From contig OZ257136.1 in the NCBI GenBank assembly GCA_965278995.1, forward strand, positions 2,914,001-2,978,000: a stretch of 64,000 nucleotides of DNA, read 5' to 3'. Positions 43,772 through 53,131 of this stretch are shown piece by piece. The translations under genes and the position numbers were made by a program. Position 1 is the stretch's first letter. Every line of letters begins with the position of its first letter. The notes below the pieces were generated by a model. It ran no database searches and had not been told where the DNA came from. It worked only from the letters and a program-made list of their open reading frames with translations. The stretch comes from JADJYF01 sp965278995. Its GTDB lineage: Bacteria > Pseudomonadota > Gammaproteobacteria > Ga0077536.

Positions 43772-44943
43772 ACCGATGCCTCGTGCGCTTGAAACTCAGG
43801 CGCACGCAGGCGCAATTCGAGCGGTTGTCGTCGCCGCTTCCACCAGAGATAAAGTCCGCTGGTCAGCACGACGATGAGAACGACATCGAGAATGGCCCAG
43901 ATGATCTTGAGCGGCATGCCGCCGTAGTCGCCGAAGTGCAGCGGCTGCGACACCAGCAGCGCGGTGATGTACCAGGGCATGTCGCGTGACGCGCTGACAG
44001 TTGCGGTCGCTGCATCAACCAGCACCGGCTTCAACAATCTCGCCGTCAATGGCTCGCGCCCACGCATGAACACGGCGTAGTGATGATCGCCGGCAAATGC
44101 AGTGCCGGGAAATGCAGCGAAAGACAACTCCATGGTCGGCTCGGTGGCCTCGGCGGCAGCAACACTTTGCGCAAATGAGGCATGGACGGTTGGACCGGGC
44201 GTGCCACGGTAAGGCGCAGTCATCGCGGCGAGTTCGTCGAATTGCCAGAACTTCAGCAACAAATCTGCCCAGGTGTTGAGCATGCCGGTCGTACCCACCA
44301 CGAGCACCCAGGTCACCGTCACGATGCCCAGCGCGTTGTGCAGATCGAGCCATCTCGAACGGCGGCCGCTGTCGCGACGGACAGCGGCAAACGAACGCCC
44401 GCGGAGGAACGGCGCATAAATCACGATTCCGGAGATCGAAGCAACCAGAAAGAGCAGGGCCATCAATCCGAGGAACAATTTGCCGGGCAGGCCGGCGAAC
44501 ATGTCGATATGCAATTGCAGGAGAAAATCGAGCAGCCCGCCTTCGCCGAAACGTTGCTGACCAAGCACCGTCCCGGTGTGCAGATCGACATAGACACCGG
44601 TGTCTTCGGTGAACGGCGCCTCGGGTGTCTTGCCCATGCCGACATAGATTTGTTCGTTATCGCCCGGCTCACGGAACACCAGATGGACATAGTCGCCTGG
44701 TCGCTCGGCTCGCGCTGCATCGAGGATGCGATCGAGACTGACCATCGGCGTGCCGGACGGAACCTCGGCCGGAGCAGCCAGATCGCTGAACAGTGGCTCG
44801 AGCTCATGGTGGAAAATGATCGGCAGTCCCGTCAACCCGAGCATCAGCAGGAACAGCGTGCAGATCAGGCTGGTCCAGGTGTGCACCCGGCACCATAGAC
44901 GGAGTGCACGCGGTGATAGTCTGCTTGGGCGCGCCGACATCAA
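43768..44943 (-). CDS. PepSY-associated transmembrane protein (PiuB-like)
   Basis: 391 residues with four membrane helices and PepSY regions: N-terminal RVHTWTSLICTLFLLMLGLTG, then GLPGKLFLGLMALLFLVASISG and LDLHNALGIVTVTWVLVVGTTG, and a C-terminal helix. PiuB-like proteins reduce or handle siderophore-iron at the inner membrane. Both ends overlap neighbours by 4 nt. Confidence 0.87.
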   Translation of the reverse strand: MMSARPSRLSPRALRLWCRVHTWTSLICTLFLLMLGLTGLPIIFHHELEPLFSDLAAPAEVPSGTPMVSLDRILDAARAERPGDYVHLVFREPGDNEQIYVGMGKTPEAPFTEDTGVYVDLHTGTVLGQQRFGEGGLLDFLLQLHIDMFAGLPGKLFLGLMALLFLVASISGIVIYAPFLRGRSFAAVRRDSGRRSRWLDLHNALGIVTVTWVLVVGTTGMLNTWADLLLKFWQFDELAAMTAPYRGTPGPTVHASFAQSVAAAEATEPTMELSFAAFPGTAFAGDHHYAVFMRGREPLTARLLKPVLVDAATATVSASRDMPWYITALLVSQPLHFGDYGGMPLKIIWAILDVVLIVVLTSGLYLWWKRRRQPLELRLRAPEFQAHEASV

Positions 44944-47114
44944 AACGAAAACTCGATCGTACCGACGATGCTACGTGGCGTGGCAGGCTGTACCGTGCCT
45001 GCGGTACCTGTCGTGTAGTAATACTCCTTGTCGAGCAGATTTCTCGCATTGAGTTGGGCGCGCCACTTCGATCGCGCGTAGTACAGCACTGCATCGGTCT
45101 GCACATAGCCGCCGAGCTTACCGACATTGCCATTGTCGATTTCGACTTCGCTTGCCATGAACACGCCGCCGCCGAACCCGAAACCAGTCAGCGGGCCGCG
45201 CTGCAGTTCATAAGTGGAAAACACGCCACCGGCATGCTCCGGCACGCCGTAACGACGATTGCCGGTATTCGCTCCGCTCGGATCGTCAACGACCCGCGCA
45301 TCGACGAAGGCGTAGTTGGCCGAGACCTTCCAGCCCGGCATCGGCTCACCGCTGAGATCGAACTCGAGGCCGCGGCTGCGTTCGGCGCCGGCGTTGATCG
45401 AAAACAAAGGATTGTTGGGGTCAGTGCCGGAAACATCTGTCTTTCGGATATGAAATGCTGCTGCCGTCGCCGTGAGACGACCCCCAAGCAGTTCCGACTT
45501 GACCCCGGCTTCCCATTGCCGCGCCTGCTCCGGATCCAGCGGTTCGCCGTTGGCCGTGGCGAGTTCGAAACTCCGAAAAGCGTTCGTCGACTCGGTGTAA
45601 TTGCCGTACACGGACACCTGTTCCAACGGCTTCAGCACCAAGCCGACAGTGGGGTTGGACATGAAAGGATCTTGTTCGTTATCAGAGTTCGTGAACGGCA
45701 ATCCTGGATCATAGGTGATGGCCTGTTGCGCATCGAACCATTCGAATCGCGCACCGACGGTCAGGTAGACCCGATCATGGAGATCGATGCGATCGAGTAC
45801 GAGCAGCGAATCCGCGTCGGCGTCGATTGCGCTCTGCTCGCGGAAGTTGATCGGAAAGCCCGGGAACGGCACCAGAGGGAACGGCTGATAACCCAGGTAC
45901 TGGGGGTTGAATGCGTTGAGCCCGGCGTGGCCACCGAGAAATCGTACGCGATCGTCGGTCTCGTTCTCATGCTCGAATGCGAGCAGCAGCTGATTGTCGA
46001 ACGCGAAGGCCGTGCCGGCAAACAGCGACAAATCGATAGTGTGCTCAAGCCGAATGTTGGAGTTCTCATCTTCATAGTCGCTGATGGCGACGCTGCGAGC
46101 GACATCGCCCGTCAACGGATTGAAAGTCGGGCCAGCGAAGTTGAACAGGATGAAATAAGCGCCGTTGGTATCGGCTCGCCGCCCGTGCAGGCTGACTCGC
46201 GAGCGCTGCTGCTCGTTCCAGCGATGATCCAGTTCGAGCAGGCCACGCCAGGTCTGATTGGTGAACTCGGTCACTCCTGGCTCGCCGAAGTAACGCCCGT
46301 AAGGAATGCCTTTCAGCGGGCGACCGTTGACGACCGGAATTCCGGGATTCGTTGAACGTTCATCGTCGACGAATTCGCCGCGCGCAAGCAGCGTCGTGGT
46401 CGGCGTTATTTGCAGCAGGGCAGCCGGAGCAGCCGCGTACCGCTCGCCCTCGACGAAATCGATAAACGAATCAGCGCGATCGTAGGCAGCATCGAAACGC
46501 AGCGCGAGTTTGTCCGGCACGGCGTTCCAATTGCCGTGCACGGCCGTGCGATAAGAGTCGAAGCTGCCGGCGCGCTGCTGAACGCTGAACGCATTGGCGA
46601 AGTCCGGACGGCGCGTTACGTAATTCACTCGCCCGCCAGGTTCGCCGCGGCCGGACAGAATGGCTGTCGGTCCTTTGACGACCTCGATTTTCTCGATGTT
46701 GGTCATATCCGTCGGCCCGGTCGCGTTGATGCCGCCGTTACTGACTTCGCCAGCACGAAAGCCGTCTTTCACGATTTCGCTTTGCACGAAGCCGCGCAGA
46801 ATGAAGTTCTCGCCAGAGCCGGTGAACGAGGAGGAACGGACAGCGCCACTCACATTGACCAGGACGTCCTGCGGATCGTTAATCCCCTGCAGCTCGAGCG
46901 TTTCAAGATCCACCACGCGGACCGAGCTCGGCGTATCGAGCAGAGGCGCGGCCAATCGCAACGTACTGGTGTCCTGCCGATACTGGCCAAGCACGAGAAT
47001 TCTCTCGGTGCCGAGAGGCGCGGCGAAAACCGGGGCGACAGCGAGCGTACACAGAACGGCGCCGACTGACCCCTTCTCAATGCGAGTCAGGCGGCGGAAT
47101 GGCACAGAATGCAT
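44940..47114 (-). CDS. TonB-dependent siderophore receptor
   Basis: 724 residues with a signal peptide (MHSVPFRRLTRIEKGS to VFAAP), a plug domain (SSVRVVDLETLELQGINDPQ ... NFILRGF) and a beta barrel ending in the typical aromatic C-terminus (IVGTIEFSF). It imports ferric siderophores across the outer membrane. A possible Fur box lies upstream at 47221-47239. It heads the operon with the PepSY and small membrane genes. Confidence 0.92.
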   Translation of the reverse strand: MHSVPFRRLTRIEKGSVGAVLCTLAVAPVFAAPLGTERILVLGQYRQDTSTLRLAAPLLDTPSSVRVVDLETLELQGINDPQDVLVNVSGAVRSSSFTGSGENFILRGFVQSEIVKDGFRAGEVSNGGINATGPTDMTNIEKIEVVKGPTAILSGRGEPGGRVNYVTRRPDFANAFSVQQRAGSFDSYRTAVHGNWNAVPDKLALRFDAAYDRADSFIDFVEGERYAAAPAALLQITPTTTLLARGEFVDDERSTNPGIPVVNGRPLKGIPYGRYFGEPGVTEFTNQTWRGLLELDHRWNEQQRSRVSLHGRRADTNGAYFILFNFAGPTFNPLTGDVARSVAISDYEDENSNIRLEHTIDLSLFAGTAFAFDNQLLLAFEHENETDDRVRFLGGHAGLNAFNPQYLGYQPFPLVPFPGFPINFREQSAIDADADSLLVLDRIDLHDRVYLTVGARFEWFDAQQAITYDPGLPFTNSDNEQDPFMSNPTVGLVLKPLEQVSVYGNYTESTNAFRSFELATANGEPLDPEQARQWEAGVKSELLGGRLTATAAAFHIRKTDVSGTDPNNPLFSINAGAERSRGLEFDLSGEPMPGWKVSANYAFVDARVVDDPSGANTGNRRYGVPEHAGGVFSTYELQRGPLTGFGFGGGVFMASEVEIDNGNVGKLGGYVQTDAVLYYARSKWRAQLNARNLLDKEYYYTTGTAGTVQPATPRSIVGTIEFSF

Positions 47115-47220
47115 TGAATTCGATCCTGAGAATGTTGACTGTAACGGTGCGCGCTGGTCGACCGTTCAGGATTGCTCCCGGACAAATGCCGCGCTGCACA
47201 TCGAGCGCGCGATATTAACT

Positions 47221-47239
47221 GTAAATAGTAATGCTTCTC
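47221..47239 (-). promoter_or_regulatory. Possible Fur box / promoter of the siderophore receptor operon
   Basis: The minus-strand sequence TTGAGAAGCATTACTATTTAC covers a 19-mer that matches 11 of 19 positions of the classical Fur box, and TTGAGA followed 17 bp later by TTAATA could be the promoter. The match is modest, so the call rests on the iron-uptake context. Confidence 0.35.
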
Positions 47240-47375
47240 AAGATCGGAAAAACTCGTATTAATATGCTGATTGTATTATTGTTCGCTTGGCGGTGTCCCG
47301 GCTGAAAATCGCCGTTAGCCGGGCTCTTGCACTCCGCATTATGATGCGCGCTCACCTGGCACCAACGGCACCGCT

Positions 47376-48584
47376 ATGCACCAATCCACAGGCAGCGCAC
47401 CGGCGCGCGCGCCCCGCGTCCTTGACGACGTCCGCGTCCTCGATTTTTCCGCGATCATCGCCGGGTCCTACTGCACGCGACTGATGGCAGATCTCGGCGC
47501 AGACGTGCTCAAAATCGAGCCGCCAGGCGGCGAACTCATGCGCCAGGTTGCGCCACTGCGCGGCGACACTAGTACGGTATTCAGCTCGCTGAACAGCGGC
47601 AAGCGCAGCCTGACGCTCGACCTCAAGCACCCGCAGGCAGTCGCTATCTGCAAGCGCCTGGTCGAGCATTACGATGTCGTGGTCGAGAATTTCAGCCCCG
47701 GTGTCATGCGCCGACTCGGTCTCGACTATGAGACGCTCTGCGCGATTCAACCGCGTCTCGTCATGTGTTCGATCTCCGGCTACGGTCAAAGCGGTCCGGA
47801 CACCGCGAGGCCGGCTTACGCACCGATAGTGCAGGCCATGAGCGGCTACGAATACGTCATGCTGCAAAATCAACCCGGTCTCGCTCAACCGCTCAATATG
47901 GGGCCGCCGGTCGGCGATACGACTGCTTCGCTGCAGGCTTTCGGTGCACTCACCGCAGCGCTCTACTATCGCGCCCGTACCGGCATCGGCCAGTACATCG
48001 ATATCGCCATGCAGGACAGCCTGCTCTCGACGATGCATCGGGATTTCCAGACCGCGTTCAACAGCGATCCGCACGAACGGATCTATGGCCCGGTCAGAGC
48101 AAGCGACGGGTTCGTCATATTGATGCCGCTGTCCCAGGGGCAATTTGAGGGTCTGTTGGCCTGTGTCGGGCGGCCGGAGCTGAAGGACGATCCGCGCTTC
48201 ATCAATATGCGTGTACGATTCAATCACTACAACGATCTGATTGCTGTAGCTGAGGCTTGGACGCAAACACTCAGCAGCGCCGAAGTGCTGCGCGCGCTGG
48301 AGTCAGCTCATGTCCCCTGCGCGCGCTACCGGCACTTGTCCGAACTCATCGACGATCCGCAATTGCGCCACCGCGGCATGCTGACCGAAGTCGTCGATGC
48401 GGCCGGTCCGCTGGGCGTGTTGAACACGCCGATACACTACTCGGCCAGCGTAGCGGCCGTACAACCGAACGTGGCGAAGCTCGGCGAGCATTCGCGTCAG
48501 GTGCTGATCGACGAACTGGGTTTCGATGTAGCGGGTGTTGCTGAACTGGAACGCAGCGGGGCCGTTGGTATCGTTGCGTCTTAG
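47376..48584 (+). CDS. Family III CoA-transferase (CaiB/Frc-like)
   Basis: 402 residues with the family pattern from VLDFSAIIAGSYCTRLMADLGADV through GELMRQVAPL, SLNSGKRSLTLDL and YGQSGPDTARPAYAPIVQAM to a knot-like C-terminus. It transfers CoA between carboxylic acids (crotonobetaine, formyl, bile acid and similar cases). No companion gene points to its substrate. The ATG at 47376 was kept, although an earlier start is not excluded. Confidence 0.9.
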   Translation: MHQSTGSAPARAPRVLDDVRVLDFSAIIAGSYCTRLMADLGADVLKIEPPGGELMRQVAPLRGDTSTVFSSLNSGKRSLTLDLKHPQAVAICKRLVEHYDVVVENFSPGVMRRLGLDYETLCAIQPRLVMCSISGYGQSGPDTARPAYAPIVQAMSGYEYVMLQNQPGLAQPLNMGPPVGDTTASLQAFGALTAALYYRARTGIGQYIDIAMQDSLLSTMHRDFQTAFNSDPHERIYGPVRASDGFVILMPLSQGQFEGLLACVGRPELKDDPRFINMRVRFNHYNDLIAVAEAWTQTLSSAEVLRALESAHVPCARYRHLSELIDDPQLRHRGMLTEVVDAAGPLGVLNTPIHYSASVAAVQPNVAKLGEHSRQVLIDELGFDVAGVAELERSGAVGIVAS

Positions 48585-48657
48585 CGGTGCGACTGCCGTT
48601 GCGTATGCGCCTCTGCCGGCAATCTGCCAGTACCTTACCAACCTGTTGAGGATATCC

Positions 48658-49404
48658 ATGTCTGTATCAAGCCTGGTCCGACTGCTGTTGCCGACAGCAA
48701 TCGTTTTCGTCAACGTAGTCGTGGTCGGTTGCGTGATGGACAGCAGCAAGGCGCGCGTGACTTCCGAATATGCCGTGAGCGTCAAGAACGTCGGCGTAAT
48801 GTCGCTGCTCGACCCGACACCGAATCTGAGCTACCTGCGCGCGTCCGCGCAGGAGAGCCATTTCGCCGAACTCGGCGTTCTCGGCTGGAATGCTGATGCA
48901 TTGGCTCTGGACGCACTGCAAGGTCGACTTCAGCGCAAAGGTTTCAACGTTGTGGCAGTCACGCCGGACACGCGCGTTCGCGAGGCCTATGGTACGGATT
49001 GGGGTTTCCCGGCGAGTGAACCGCTGCACACTGCGCTCTATGATCTTGGCCAGTCTTTGAACCTCGATATGATCGTAGTCGTCTGTCGACAGATCAATGC
49101 GGACCTCGTCACCGGGACGAATCAGAACATTCGCGGTTACGGCTTACAGCGGGCCTTTGATACCGGTCCTTACGCCTACGCCACAGTTTTCGTCGAAGCG
49201 CTCGACGTTCGCAAACGCTTCGCTGTCGGCGGTGCAACCGGCGAACAGCATGCCGCCATCGCGCCCGAACTCTGGCAGGTTGAATTCGAATCTGGTCGCG
49301 GCCTGCTGTCGGTGAAATCGACCAATCAGGTCGCCGTCCACGATACGCTCGAGAAGCTGCTCACTTCTGCCATTGGTATCGCCATCCAGGAAGCCGGCTT
49401 ATAG
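48658..49404 (+). CDS. Predicted lipoprotein of unknown function
   Basis: 248 residues. A hydrophobic signal ends VVVVGCVMDSS, a lipobox. The remainder is mixed alpha/beta without a family I recognise; it contains the pattern DLGQSLNLDMIVVV. A GAGGATA site precedes the ATG at 48658. It follows the CoA-transferase by 73 nt, so co-transcription is uncertain. Confidence 0.7.
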   Translation: MSVSSLVRLLLPTAIVFVNVVVVGCVMDSSKARVTSEYAVSVKNVGVMSLLDPTPNLSYLRASAQESHFAELGVLGWNADALALDALQGRLQRKGFNVVAVTPDTRVREAYGTDWGFPASEPLHTALYDLGQSLNLDMIVVVCRQINADLVTGTNQNIRGYGLQRAFDTGPYAYATVFVEALDVRKRFAVGGATGEQHAAIAPELWQVEFESGRGLLSVKSTNQVAVHDTLEKLLTSAIGIAIQEAGL

Positions 49405-49425
49405 CAGTTGATGTTCGCCAGCCTG

Positions 49426-50469
49426 TTAATCGGTCGCGAATCCGCTGAAACGCGCTGGCAGGCGCTGGATATCAGTAATCAGATCGGGAGGCAGATCCGC
49501 TTGCCAGTCGCTGTTGGTACTGGCGAACAGCGTATCGACGAAACCGCCGAAGTGTGCCTCGATACGCGCGCATATTTCGTCATAGGTACCGATGGCGGCA
49601 CATAGATGCAACAGTTCATCGGGAATCTGCGCAGCCAGTCGATCCCACGCGCCTTCCTTGGTCATGCGATTCAATTTGCGCCCGAGATCGCCGTAGCCAT
49701 GCGCCTCGAGTACCGGCCAATACGCTGGCGTCGAACCGTAAAACGCAATGCGATAGCGGACCCATTCGGCGCGCGCCTGTACGTCATCGCTGGTTCTGCC
49801 GGTCGCGATGAAGCCGCCACCGGATATTTCGAATTGATGGCGAGCGCGCCCCGAGATGGCGAAACCGCGTTCGAGCTGCGGCAATACCGTATTCGTCATG
49901 TAGTTGCGCGTGCAGAACGGATGCAGCCGAACACCGTCAGCCACTTCAGCAGCAATTTTAACCATACCCGGACCGACAGCGGCGACCGTGACCGGTGGCA
50001 GCGGCAAGCCGGACCCTGCAGGAACGAAATTCGGCGTCATCAACGTGAAGCGATAGTGCTCACCTTCGTAACGCAAGGGATCATCAAATTTCCAGGTGCG
50101 CCAGATCGCGCGCAGCGCCTGAACATATTCCCGCATGCGTGGCGCAGGCGCGCTCCACGGCACGCTGAAGCGCTTCTCATTGTGTGCTTTGATTTGCGTG
50201 CCGAGGCCCAGCGCAAAACGTCCACCCGACGCTTCCTGCAGATCCCAGCCGATCATTGCCGCTGACATCGGCGAACGCAGAAACGCAATGGCTATACCGG
50301 TACTGAGTTCGACGCGCTCGGTGGCAGTGGCAGCGATGGCCAGCGGCAAGAACGGATCGTGCTGATTTTCCAGCGTTACGATACCGTCATAGCCGGATGC
50401 TTCGATGGCAGCCGCTGCGGCCCCGACGTCGCGCAGCTTGTTCTGTGGAATGGTGGCGATGATGCGCAT
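49426..50469 (-). CDS. LLM-class oxidoreductase, TIGR03617-like (F420 type)
   Basis: 347 residues from the ATG at 50469. The luciferase fold is seen in GYDGIVTLENQHDPFLPLAIAATATERVELSTGIAIAF, and GGRFALGLGTQIKAHNEKRF is the TIGR03617 pattern, a group predicted to use F420. This differs from the flavin-type LLM genes at 713 and 53131. It stands alone and convergent with the lipoprotein. Confidence 0.82.
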   Translation of the reverse strand: MRIIATIPQNKLRDVGAAAAAIEASGYDGIVTLENQHDPFLPLAIAATATERVELSTGIAIAFLRSPMSAAMIGWDLQEASGGRFALGLGTQIKAHNEKRFSVPWSAPAPRMREYVQALRAIWRTWKFDDPLRYEGEHYRFTLMTPNFVPAGSGLPLPPVTVAAVGPGMVKIAAEVADGVRLHPFCTRNYMTNTVLPQLERGFAISGRARHQFEISGGGFIATGRTSDDVQARAEWVRYRIAFYGSTPAYWPVLEAHGYGDLGRKLNRMTKEGAWDRLAAQIPDELLHLCAAIGTYDEICARIEAHFGGFVDTLFASTNSDWQADLPPDLITDIQRLPARFSGFATD

Positions 50470-50992
50470 GTGTGGTCCTGGTGCTCGAATGCATTGCGAG
50501 TTTGGCCATATCGTACAACGTCGAGGTCGCATGTTTGATCGACCATTAACAGGCTGTTAAACAATCTGACGCGTCGTAGGACTTGCCGAGTGTATTGCCG
50601 GTGTTGCTATAATTCGCCCCTTATTCAGTTCATCGCGGAGCGATTGCACACCCGAAAAATCCATCCAAGTACGCTCGACAATACGTTGGCAAAAAACCAG
50701 ACCCGGTGGCAGATGTGCAGGGGTGCTAGACCAAGCCATACGCGATTCAACCGCTGGACCACGTTCGCTGGTCGACAGTGACTCGTGCCTGTGCGCCGTA
50801 AGGCGATGACCACATCTCCCATCTGTTCTGGCTCGACTGCAGGCCCTCGGTTTGCGGTACAGGCGCGTGCTTGCCACTCGTAAACCAACCTGCGACTTGC
50901 GGATGTCGGCCAGCAACCGGGCCATTGAGTTTCGCCGGAAACGCGACAGGCGTATGAACACGATTTATCAACGTCGTTAAGGAGATTTCGCC
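50470..50992. other. Promoter and long leader of the hxlA-hxlB operon
   Basis: No gene is convincing here. A consensus extended -10 element (TGCTATAAT) sits at 50605-50613, with TTGCCG at 50583-50588 as a weak -35. The expected transcript would have about 370 nt before hxlA. That leader may fold or encode a regulatory RNA; I recognise no known riboswitch or ncRNA in it. Confidence 0.55.
50605..50613 (+). promoter_or_regulatory. Extended -10 promoter upstream of hxlA
   Basis: TGCTATAAT has a perfect TATAAT plus the TGn extension, followed by a C/T-rich discriminator (TCGCCCC). The -35 partner TTGCCG is 19 bp away, so recognition probably relies on the extended -10. Confidence 0.6.
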
Positions 50993-51634
50993 ATGGCTTT
51001 GACTCAAGTTGCCATTGATTACCTGGATTTCGATGCCGCAGTCGCGCTGGCCGAGTTGGTGGCGCCGTACGTGGACATCCTCGAAATCGGCACGCCGTGC
51101 ATCAAGCACAACGGTATCGGTCTGCTGAAGGAGCTGCGCAAACGCTTCCCAAACAATCAGATCCTGGTCGATCTGAAGACCATGGATGCCGGGGAGTACG
51201 AGCTGTCGCCGTTCTACGCCGCGGGCGCCGATATCTGCACCGTGCTCGGCACCGCCGACATCGGCACCATCAAGGGCGCCATCAAAGCCGCGACCCTGTT
51301 CGGTAAGCGCTGCCAGGTCGATCTCATCAACGTGCCGGACAAGCTCGCACGAACCCGCGAAGTCGCCGACCTCGGTGCGCACATCATCGGCGTGCATACC
51401 GGTCTCGATCAGCAGGCATCCGGGCAGACGCCGTTCGCGGATCTCGCCCTCATCCGCAGTCTTGGACTCGATATCACCATCTCAGTTGCTGGGGGCATCA
51501 AGCAGGAAACCGTAAGCCGTGCACTCGAGGCCGGCGCCGGCATCATCGTGGCAGGGGCAGCCATATATGCGGCGACGGATCCGGCCAACGCCGCTGAAGC
51601 GATCAGCAGTGCCGCACGCGATTATGTGCACTGA
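50993..51634 (+). CDS. hxlA: 3-hexulose-6-phosphate synthase
   Basis: 213 residues, the family length, with the OMP-decarboxylase-like barrel: VDILEIGTPCIKHNG, ILVDLKTMDAGEYE (active-site Asp-x-Lys-x-x-Asp) and SVAGGIKQETV at the phosphate site. It joins formaldehyde to ribulose 5-phosphate, the first step of the ribulose monophosphate cycle. A TAAGGAG site precedes the ATG. The isomerase follows 9 nt later. No methanol or methylamine dehydrogenase is in the window, so formaldehyde detoxification is as likely as growth on C1 compounds. Confidence 0.93.
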   Translation: MALTQVAIDYLDFDAAVALAELVAPYVDILEIGTPCIKHNGIGLLKELRKRFPNNQILVDLKTMDAGEYELSPFYAAGADICTVLGTADIGTIKGAIKAATLFGKRCQVDLINVPDKLARTREVADLGAHIIGVHTGLDQQASGQTPFADLALIRSLGLDITISVAGGIKQETVSRALEAGAGIIVAGAAIYAATDPANAAEAISSAARDYVH

Positions 51635-51643
51635 TTCACTGCG

Positions 51644-52177
51644 ATGTCCTATCGCGAGATCCTGAACAGCATCGAGTCCGTCCTCGCACACGCCGACGAA
51701 CAGAACGTGCATCGCCTGGTGTCGACCGTCGACTCCGCGCCGCGTCTGTTCATCGGCGGCGCCGGCCGCTCGGCGCTGGCTGCGCGCTTCTTCGCCATGC
51801 GCCTGATGCATTGCGGTTACACCGTGTACCTCGTCGGCGACGTCGTGACGCCGGCGCTCGCAGCCGATGATGTCCTGATCGTCCTGTCGGGCTCTGGCGC
51901 GACTGAATCATTGCTGACAATTGCGCGCAAGGCGCGTGCTGCCGGAGCGGGCGTCGTGCTGATCACGAGCCAGATCGAGTCGCCGCTGGCTGGTATCGCG
52001 AGTGACCTCATGTTGCTGGGAGCCGACGGCAGCGCGAGCTCGCGGCCTGGGATGCCGATGGGCACCGTGTTCGAATTGTCCGCGCTGATTTTTCTCGAGG
52101 CGGCAATATTCCAGATAATCAACACTAAAGCGTTGACGGAGGACATGCTGCGCGCCCGTCACGCCAATCTCGAGTGA
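51644..52177 (+). CDS. hxlB: 6-phospho-3-hexuloisomerase
   Basis: 177 residues of the SIS-domain fold: FIGGAGRSALAARFFAMRL (sugar-phosphate pocket) and VLSGSGATESLLTIA. It converts hexulose 6-phosphate to fructose 6-phosphate, completing formaldehyde fixation after HxlA. It is a separate gene here, not the HxlA-HxlB fusion known in some archaea and bacteria. Confidence 0.92.
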   Translation: MSYREILNSIESVLAHADEQNVHRLVSTVDSAPRLFIGGAGRSALAARFFAMRLMHCGYTVYLVGDVVTPALAADDVLIVLSGSGATESLLTIARKARAAGAGVVLITSQIESPLAGIASDLMLLGADGSASSRPGMPMGTVFELSALIFLEAAIFQIINTKALTEDMLRARHANLE

Positions 52178-52291
52178 GCCCGTCGGTTGCCGCAACGCAA
52201 TAGAAAAGTCTTGCGCTGAAAGCATCGTGGAGTGGACTTCCCTGTCGAGCCTGTGGCTACAATGACGGTTACCCGATAGGAGGCTGAAAGC

Positions 52292-53131
52292 GTGAGCTAT
52301 ATAGATGCCATCGATAAAGTCGACGTGCCCAAACCGGCGCGTTATTACACGCCACCCGAATTCGAGACTGTCTTCGGCCTGCCGATAGCCTATCGCCGCC
52401 ATGGCCCGAAGATGAGCAACGGCGAAGCCGTGGTGCTACTGCATGGCGCCGGTTTCACCCGCATGTGGATCCCGCTCTATCAGATGCTCGCCGAGCGGTG
52501 CGATTTCATCACGCCTGAGCAGCCTGGTTTCGGCGAAACGCCCATGCCGAAATGGTTCCGGAATTTTGATGACCTGACCATCCTTTATGATCAGCTGTTC
52601 GACCAGCTGGGACTGGACCGTATTCACCTGATCGGTTTCTCGATGGGTGGTTGGGCCGCTGCCGAGTTCGCCTCGTTCTATCCCCGCCGGTTGAAGTCGT
52701 TGTCGTTGATTACCCCGGTCGGCTTGCGCCTTCTCGACAATCCAGGCGTCGATATTTTCCAGCTCACCCCGCCGGAACTCATGGATCGCCTGTTCAAAGA
52801 CAAGGGCGTGATGATGGAATTCCTGCCGGATCCAGAAAACTTCGATGAAGGTATTCATCTCTATTCGGAATTCTCTGCGGCCGCCCGATTGATGTGGGCA
52901 CCACGCTACAACCTCGCGCTGGAACGCCGACTGCAACGACTCAGCTGCCCGACACTTGTCGTCGGCGGCGAAGAAGACCGGCTGGTTCCGAACGAAATGT
53001 CGGACCGCTACGCTGAGGTGTTACCGAACTGCCGACTTGTGCGCATTCCCGGTACCGGGCACGAACCATGCCTCGAACGCCCGCGCGAACTCGCCGACAC
53101 GCTGCTCGGCTTCATCCAGGAGGCCAAGTGA
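52292..53131 (+). CDS. Alpha/beta hydrolase
   Basis: 279 residues from a GTG with an AGGAGGC site eight bases upstream. The hydrolase features are LLHGAGFTRMW (oxyanion), GFSMGGWAAAEFAS (nucleophile elbow) and the final GTGHEPCLERP His. Its stop shares one base with the start of the following monooxygenase (TGATG). The mirror pair at 713-2796 has the reverse gene order. Confidence 0.88.
   Translation: MSYIDAIDKVDVPKPARYYTPPEFETVFGLPIAYRRHGPKMSNGEAVVLLHGAGFTRMWIPLYQMLAERCDFITPEQPGFGETPMPKWFRNFDDLTILYDQLFDQLGLDRIHLIGFSMGGWAAAEFASFYPRRLKSLSLITPVGLRLLDNPGVDIFQLTPPELMDRLFKDKGVMMEFLPDPENFDEGIHLYSEFSAAARLMWAPRYNLALERRLQRLSCPTLVVGGEEDRLVPNEMSDRYAEVLPNCRLVRIPGTGHEPCLERPRELADTLLGFIQEAK

Noticed and set aside
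50557..50961. Minus-strand frame of 134 residues in the hxlA leader
   Set aside because: No ribosome site or family resemblance, and it runs antisense to the predicted promoter and leader.
50614..50992. tmRNA, 4.5S RNA or tRNA in the hxlA leader
   Set aside because: No tRNA-like acceptor/T-loop pattern or conserved SRP/tmRNA core was seen; left as an unclassified leader.
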